Positions 60,693-64,000 of a DNA stretch of 64,000 nucleotides are shown here, one piece after another (position 1 is the first letter of the stretch; each line of letters starts with the position of its first letter). The DNA is taken from the NCBI GenBank assembly GCA_902784565.1, contig CACZVE010000001.1:1-64000 (forward strand), in the 5' to 3' direction. This stretch comes from an uncultured Prevotellaceae bacterium. GTDB taxonomy: Bacteria > Bacteroidota > Bacteroidia > Bacteroidales > Bacteroidaceae. The notes under the pieces are model-generated. The model was not told the DNA's origin, ran no database searches, and was given only the letters and a program-made list of their open reading frames with translations. The translations under genes and the position numbers were made by a program.

Positions 60693-61853
60693 TTACTTGA
60701 TTTCACCAGTCTCGTTGCCGAAGTTCAGATAGAGTTTCTGACCGGCGGCACCTGCCACGCGCTCCTGGTCATCACCAGCACCGCGATAGACAATCTTACC
60801 GTCGAATACCATGAACTCTGTCTTCCACCAGTCGAAGCCGGGCACCTTCACATAGGCACGTACGCCACTGTCCTCGGCAGCGTTATTACTGAATGCAGGT
60901 GATACGAACTGTCCGTCGGAGGTCGTCGGGATATCGAAGAGACAGCCGTCCATGAACTCATCCCAGCCACCGGTAGGCGTCACGGTACCCATGAGCCATA
61001 CCTCAGGTTTATTGAACTGGGCGTCGTACACGATGTCGCGGCCGGATACGGAGGTCGTGATGATCATCAGATACCATCCGGGATTCGAAGAGGCGATGTT
61101 GCCGCCGCCTTCGACAATGTCACCGGCGAGGTCGCCCTCAATTGAGTGGAGTTGGTTGTAGCCTACCTCACCACCGTCCCATGACTTGTTGGCGTTGAAC
61201 TTGATACCGCTCTCGTCGATCCATACCATGTGCCAGAATACGTTCGTGCCACTGTGGCAGGGAACCATCTGCAGACTGGTGTTCCAATCCCAACCGTTGA
61301 AGTTACCTGTGATATACAGGTTCTCAGGCGTGGTGACAGGAGGCAGAGAGTAAACCAGATGAACCTTGTTCAGGGCGACGATGTTAGAGATTACCTCTGT
61401 GCCCTCGATGGCATTGCCGGCATACTGCATGGCGTTGCCGCGTACCTGGAAGTAAACAGGGATGTCCATCGGGAAGTCTGTATCGGTCTTGCCGGCACTG
61501 GTCAGCATCTCGGTCAGGGTGGCGGCCATGGTGGCAGCATCCACTTCAATCAAGGCATAGGGCGTTGTGGCCATATCCACGGCACCACTCATGTCGGCAT
61601 TGATCGACATGGCCAGCGTATAGTTCGTATAGGCGGGGAAACCGTAGTCGGGCAGACTGCCGAGCGTGAAATTGATGGTCGATGAGTTGGCCAGGTCGTA
61701 GACCACATTATCGGCCATGGCAGGCTTGTTCAGCACCAGTGCGCCGCCAGCGGGCTTCTGGAGCGTAGGATTGGAGTCGCGGTCATCCTCACAAGCCGTC
61801 AGGATGCATACGCTGCAGAGCAGCAGTAATGCGGACTTTATCATCTTTTTCAT
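60693..61853 (-). CDS. susE: SusE-like outer-membrane starch-binding lipoprotein
   Basis: The 386-residue lipoprotein (ILTAC, cysteine near residue 21) has an N-terminal SusE domain (ALVLNKPAMADNVVYDLANS, INFTLGS) and one or two starch-binding repeats (LYITGNFNGWDWNTSL). It helps bind starch at the SusCD complex. The start was set at MKKMIKS, four residues into the open frame. Confidence 0.87.
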   Translation of the reverse strand: MKKMIKSALLLLCSVCILTACEDDRDSNPTLQKPAGGALVLNKPAMADNVVYDLANSSTINFTLGSLPDYGFPAYTNYTLAMSINADMSGAVDMATTPYALIEVDAATMAATLTEMLTSAGKTDTDFPMDIPVYFQVRGNAMQYAGNAIEGTEVISNIVALNKVHLVYSLPPVTTPENLYITGNFNGWDWNTSLQMVPCHSGTNVFWHMVWIDESGIKFNANKSWDGGEVGYNQLHSIEGDLAGDIVEGGGNIASSNPGWYLMIITTSVSGRDIVYDAQFNKPEVWLMGTVTPTGGWDEFMDGCLFDIPTTSDGQFVSPAFSNNAAEDSGVRAYVKVPGFDWWKTEFMVFDGKIVYRGAGDDQERVAGAAGQKLYLNFGNETGEIK

Positions 61854-61873
61854 GTCTGTATTCATTTAATTGT

Positions 61874-63487
61874 TTATTTGTAACCCTGATTCTGAACCAG
61901 TTTTTCGTTCGTAGCAATCTCATTGGAGGGGATGGCGTAGATGTTGAGGTCTGCGCTGAACGAGGTGCCATTGTAGGCGCCGCCCTTCCATTGCCAATTG
62001 TAGTTGTTGTTACCGCCATAGAGTCCGAAACGGATCAGGTCGACACGACGACGACCCTCGTAATAGAACTCACGAGCCCACTCGTCGATGATGTCGTTTA
62101 ACGTGTAGTTGGTGCTGCTCGTCGAGGCATGGGCACGGCTACGGAGACTGTTGATCAGTTCAGTACCTTCATCTGTCGTGGTACCGCCGTTCGTACGGGC
62201 TGTAGCCTCTGCATAGGTCAGATAGGCCTCTGCCAGACGGAACAGGAAGAAGTCGGTGTCGGGGAACTGGGCGTTCTTGGTGGCACCATTGTCGCTGCGG
62301 AAGTTGGTCCACTTGGCGACGGCATAGCCGTTGGTGAACTCAGTGGTCTTCTCGACATCGAGGGTACGACCTTCGCTGCAAAACAGGGCGCGGTCGTCAC
62401 CGGCAGCCGTAGCCATATCATACGACTGTGCCTCAGGAGCATCTCCCAGCGGGAAGAACTTCTTGACAAGCTCCGGACGGGCACGGTTACCACCCCATGC
62501 CTCCGTCGTGTTGTTGGTGGCTGTGTCGTCATTGGGATTAGCGTGCATGTTTCCGTCGAAGGTAGAGGCGATGCAGAAGAGTGTGCCACCCCAACTGGTG
62601 GTGGTAGAACCGTCCTGCAGGATGGGGAAGATGGCCTCGTATGCAGCGTCGCTCTCACCGTTGTCGGCCATGAACAACATCTGATAGGCACTCCACTGGT
62701 TGACACCGACAGTGTTCAGTTTGTAGTTACTGTCAATCACCTTCTTGGCATAGAAGGCTGCCTTATCCCACTGGGCGGTGCCTGTGTAGACCTCTGCATT
62801 CAGATACAGACGGGCCAGCAACATCCAGGCGGCACCCTTGGTGACACGACCATAATCCTTATCGGTAGACTTCATAGCCTTGGCGTCCATCAGGTTTGGC
62901 TCAATCTCCAACAGTTCCTTCTCAATCCAGTTGTAGGCATCCAGACGGGAGATCTGCTCTGGTTTGGAGAGTGACTCTGTGAAGGGGATATTGCCAAAGG
63001 CATCCATCAGCATATAATACTGCAGGGCGCGCACCCAACGTACCTCAGCCTTCATCTGGGCATCACCGCCGTCGCCGACCTCGTTCAGGTAACTGTTGCA
63101 GTAGTTGATACCTGTGGTCAGACGGTAGTAGTACATGTGCATCATCGGGTGGGAGGCATCATACTGGTTGAAGTTGAAACCGGCAATACCGGGGTCACCC
63201 CAACAACAGATGGACTCATCCGTGGGCAGTTCGTTGGAATTCCACAACTGACGGATGAAACCGGCGGTACCGCCATCATAGCCGTCGATATCAGAGTCGC
63301 CGTTGGCACCACCGTTACCGGGCAGTGCAAGGTTGGCGTAGCACTTCAGGAACAGACCGTCCACACTGGTCTCCGTGGAGAGGTTGGGGTCTATCGGGTC
63401 CACATCCAGGTCTTTCACACACGAGGTCATTCCAAGTGTCAGTGCGAAAGCGGCCGCGGGAATGATATTCTTAATGATATATTTCAT
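61874..63487 (-). CDS. susD: SusD-like outer-membrane glycan-binding lipoprotein
   Basis: The 537-residue lipoprotein (GMTSC, Cys23) has the SusD TPR-type helical fold and sits as the lid of SusC. Typical elements are NYCNSYLNEVGDG, WVRALQYYMLMDAFGNIPF, GAAWMLLARLYLNAEVY and the C-terminal DEWAREFYYEGRRRVDLIRFG. SusD family members bind the target glycan. It is 21 bases after susC and 20 before susE. Confidence 0.95.
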   Translation of the reverse strand: MKYIIKNIIPAAAFALTLGMTSCVKDLDVDPIDPNLSTETSVDGLFLKCYANLALPGNGGANGDSDIDGYDGGTAGFIRQLWNSNELPTDESICCWGDPGIAGFNFNQYDASHPMMHMYYYRLTTGINYCNSYLNEVGDGGDAQMKAEVRWVRALQYYMLMDAFGNIPFTESLSKPEQISRLDAYNWIEKELLEIEPNLMDAKAMKSTDKDYGRVTKGAAWMLLARLYLNAEVYTGTAQWDKAAFYAKKVIDSNYKLNTVGVNQWSAYQMLFMADNGESDAAYEAIFPILQDGSTTTSWGGTLFCIASTFDGNMHANPNDDTATNNTTEAWGGNRARPELVKKFFPLGDAPEAQSYDMATAAGDDRALFCSEGRTLDVEKTTEFTNGYAVAKWTNFRSDNGATKNAQFPDTDFFLFRLAEAYLTYAEATARTNGGTTTDEGTELINSLRSRAHASTSSTNYTLNDIIDEWAREFYYEGRRRVDLIRFGLYGGNNNYNWQWKGGAYNGTSFSADLNIYAIPSNEIATNEKLVQNQGYK

Positions 63488-63508
63488 AACTTTATCTCCT
63501 TATTATTT

Positions 63509-64000
63509 TTAGAAATTCAGGTTCAGACCTAAGATAACAGAGAACGGACGGGGATACATGTTCTGATCGACACCATTGCCAATCTCAGGATCCAGACCGT
63601 CGTACTTCGTGATAGTGAACACATTGGATGCTGTCGCATAGACGCGGCCGTTCAGATACTTGCTGAAGGTGTAGCCCAACGTGATGTTGTCACACTTCAG
63701 GAACGAGGCGTTCGTCACATAGTAGTCTGACTGGTTGGCAGTCAGTTCCCAGGTCTGCCAGTTGCGCTCCAGGGCTGCCGTCAGGTGGTTGGCCATGTAA
63801 GCCTGCTGTACCCAGCCGCCGGTAGGACCGACGTTGCTGGAACCGCGAAGGACATCATTGAACACATAGTTGCCGATGCTGGCGCGGAAAGAACAGCCGA
63901 GGTCGAAGTTCTTGTATTCCACACGAGAGGAGAGACCCATCGTCACAGGAGGCGTCGGGCTCTTGTAGAGATAACGGTCATCGGGTGTGATGACACCGTC
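63509..64000 (-). CDS. susC: SusC-like TonB-dependent transporter (C-terminal end only)
   Basis: The 164 residues visible are the last strands of an outer-membrane barrel: VTMGLSSRVEYKNFDLGCSF, FLKCDNITLGYTF, VYATASNVFTI and DPEIGNG, ending PRPFSVILGLNLNF with the terminal aromatic. The partner susD follows. SusC imports oligosaccharides using TonB energy. The plug domain and TonB box lie outside the window. Confidence 0.92.
   Translation of the reverse strand, partial: DGVITPDDRYLYKSPTPPVTMGLSSRVEYKNFDLGCSFRASIGNYVFNDVLRGSSNVGPTGGWVQQAYMANHLTAALERNWQTWELTANQSDYYVTNASFLKCDNITLGYTFSKYLNGRVYATASNVFTITKYDGLDPEIGNGVDQNMYPRPFSVILGLNLNF

Overview
The window looks like a chromosome segment from the Bacteroidales, most likely Prevotella or a close relative. 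Three things point there. Nearly every transcription unit starts behind a Bacteroidetes-type -7 box (TAnnTTTG). There is a SusC/SusD-type starch locus. The order of the division and cell-wall cluster and the glycine-lipid acyltransferase pair are also typical of the group. The genus is an inference; no rRNA gene is present to confirm it.

Layout. 1-8.9 kb: the end of sufC, then sufD and sufS (iron-sulfur assembly, split by an opposite-strand secreted-protein gene), rnhB, a lipoprotein, gpmI, a BadF-type sugar kinase, ung and a cysteine-rich DUF3109-type protein. 8.9-14.6 kb: a GH95 alpha-L-fucosidase, then ptb and buk (acyl-CoA to acyl-phosphate to acid plus ATP), separated by an intact IS110-family element. 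14.6-19.7 kb: two envelope proteins on the minus strand and an arylsulfotransferase-like lipoprotein. 19.8-23.3 kb: gyrB, rpsT with a structured leader behind tRNA-Glu, and recO. 23.3-38.8 kb: a complete Bacteroidales dcw cluster on the minus strand (mraZ, rsmH, ftsL-like, ftsI, murE, mraY, murD, ftsW, murG, murC, ftsQ, ftsA, ftsZ). 38.9-48.1 kb: glsA/glsB-like acyltransferases, dgt, then a dut-TPR-DUF4292-EnvC-like operon and an argE-like M20 peptidase. 48.5-51.1 kb: a charged coiled-coil protein with two glycosyltransferases. 51.2-53.8 kb: an ECF sigma factor, an anti-sigma/beta-barrel fusion, and a lipoprotein whose upstream region copies that of the sigma gene. 53.8-55.7 kb: a degraded, repeat-rich island with an Rhs remnant, 42-bp hairpin repeats and a HepT/MntA (HEPN/MNT) toxin-antitoxin pair. 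55.7-64 kb: a starch utilisation locus (susC end, susD, susE, susF, GH13 amylase, and a repeat protein).

The most unusual content is not classical genes. It includes the 42-bp double-hairpin arrays bracketing hepT/mntA, two long perfect palindromes and several short tandem repeats lying in frame inside real genes, a candidate bridge RNA in the IS110 element, mutually exclusive stems upstream of rpsT, and a matched pair of probable ECF promoters. All calls come from reading the sequence. No database search or folding program was run.
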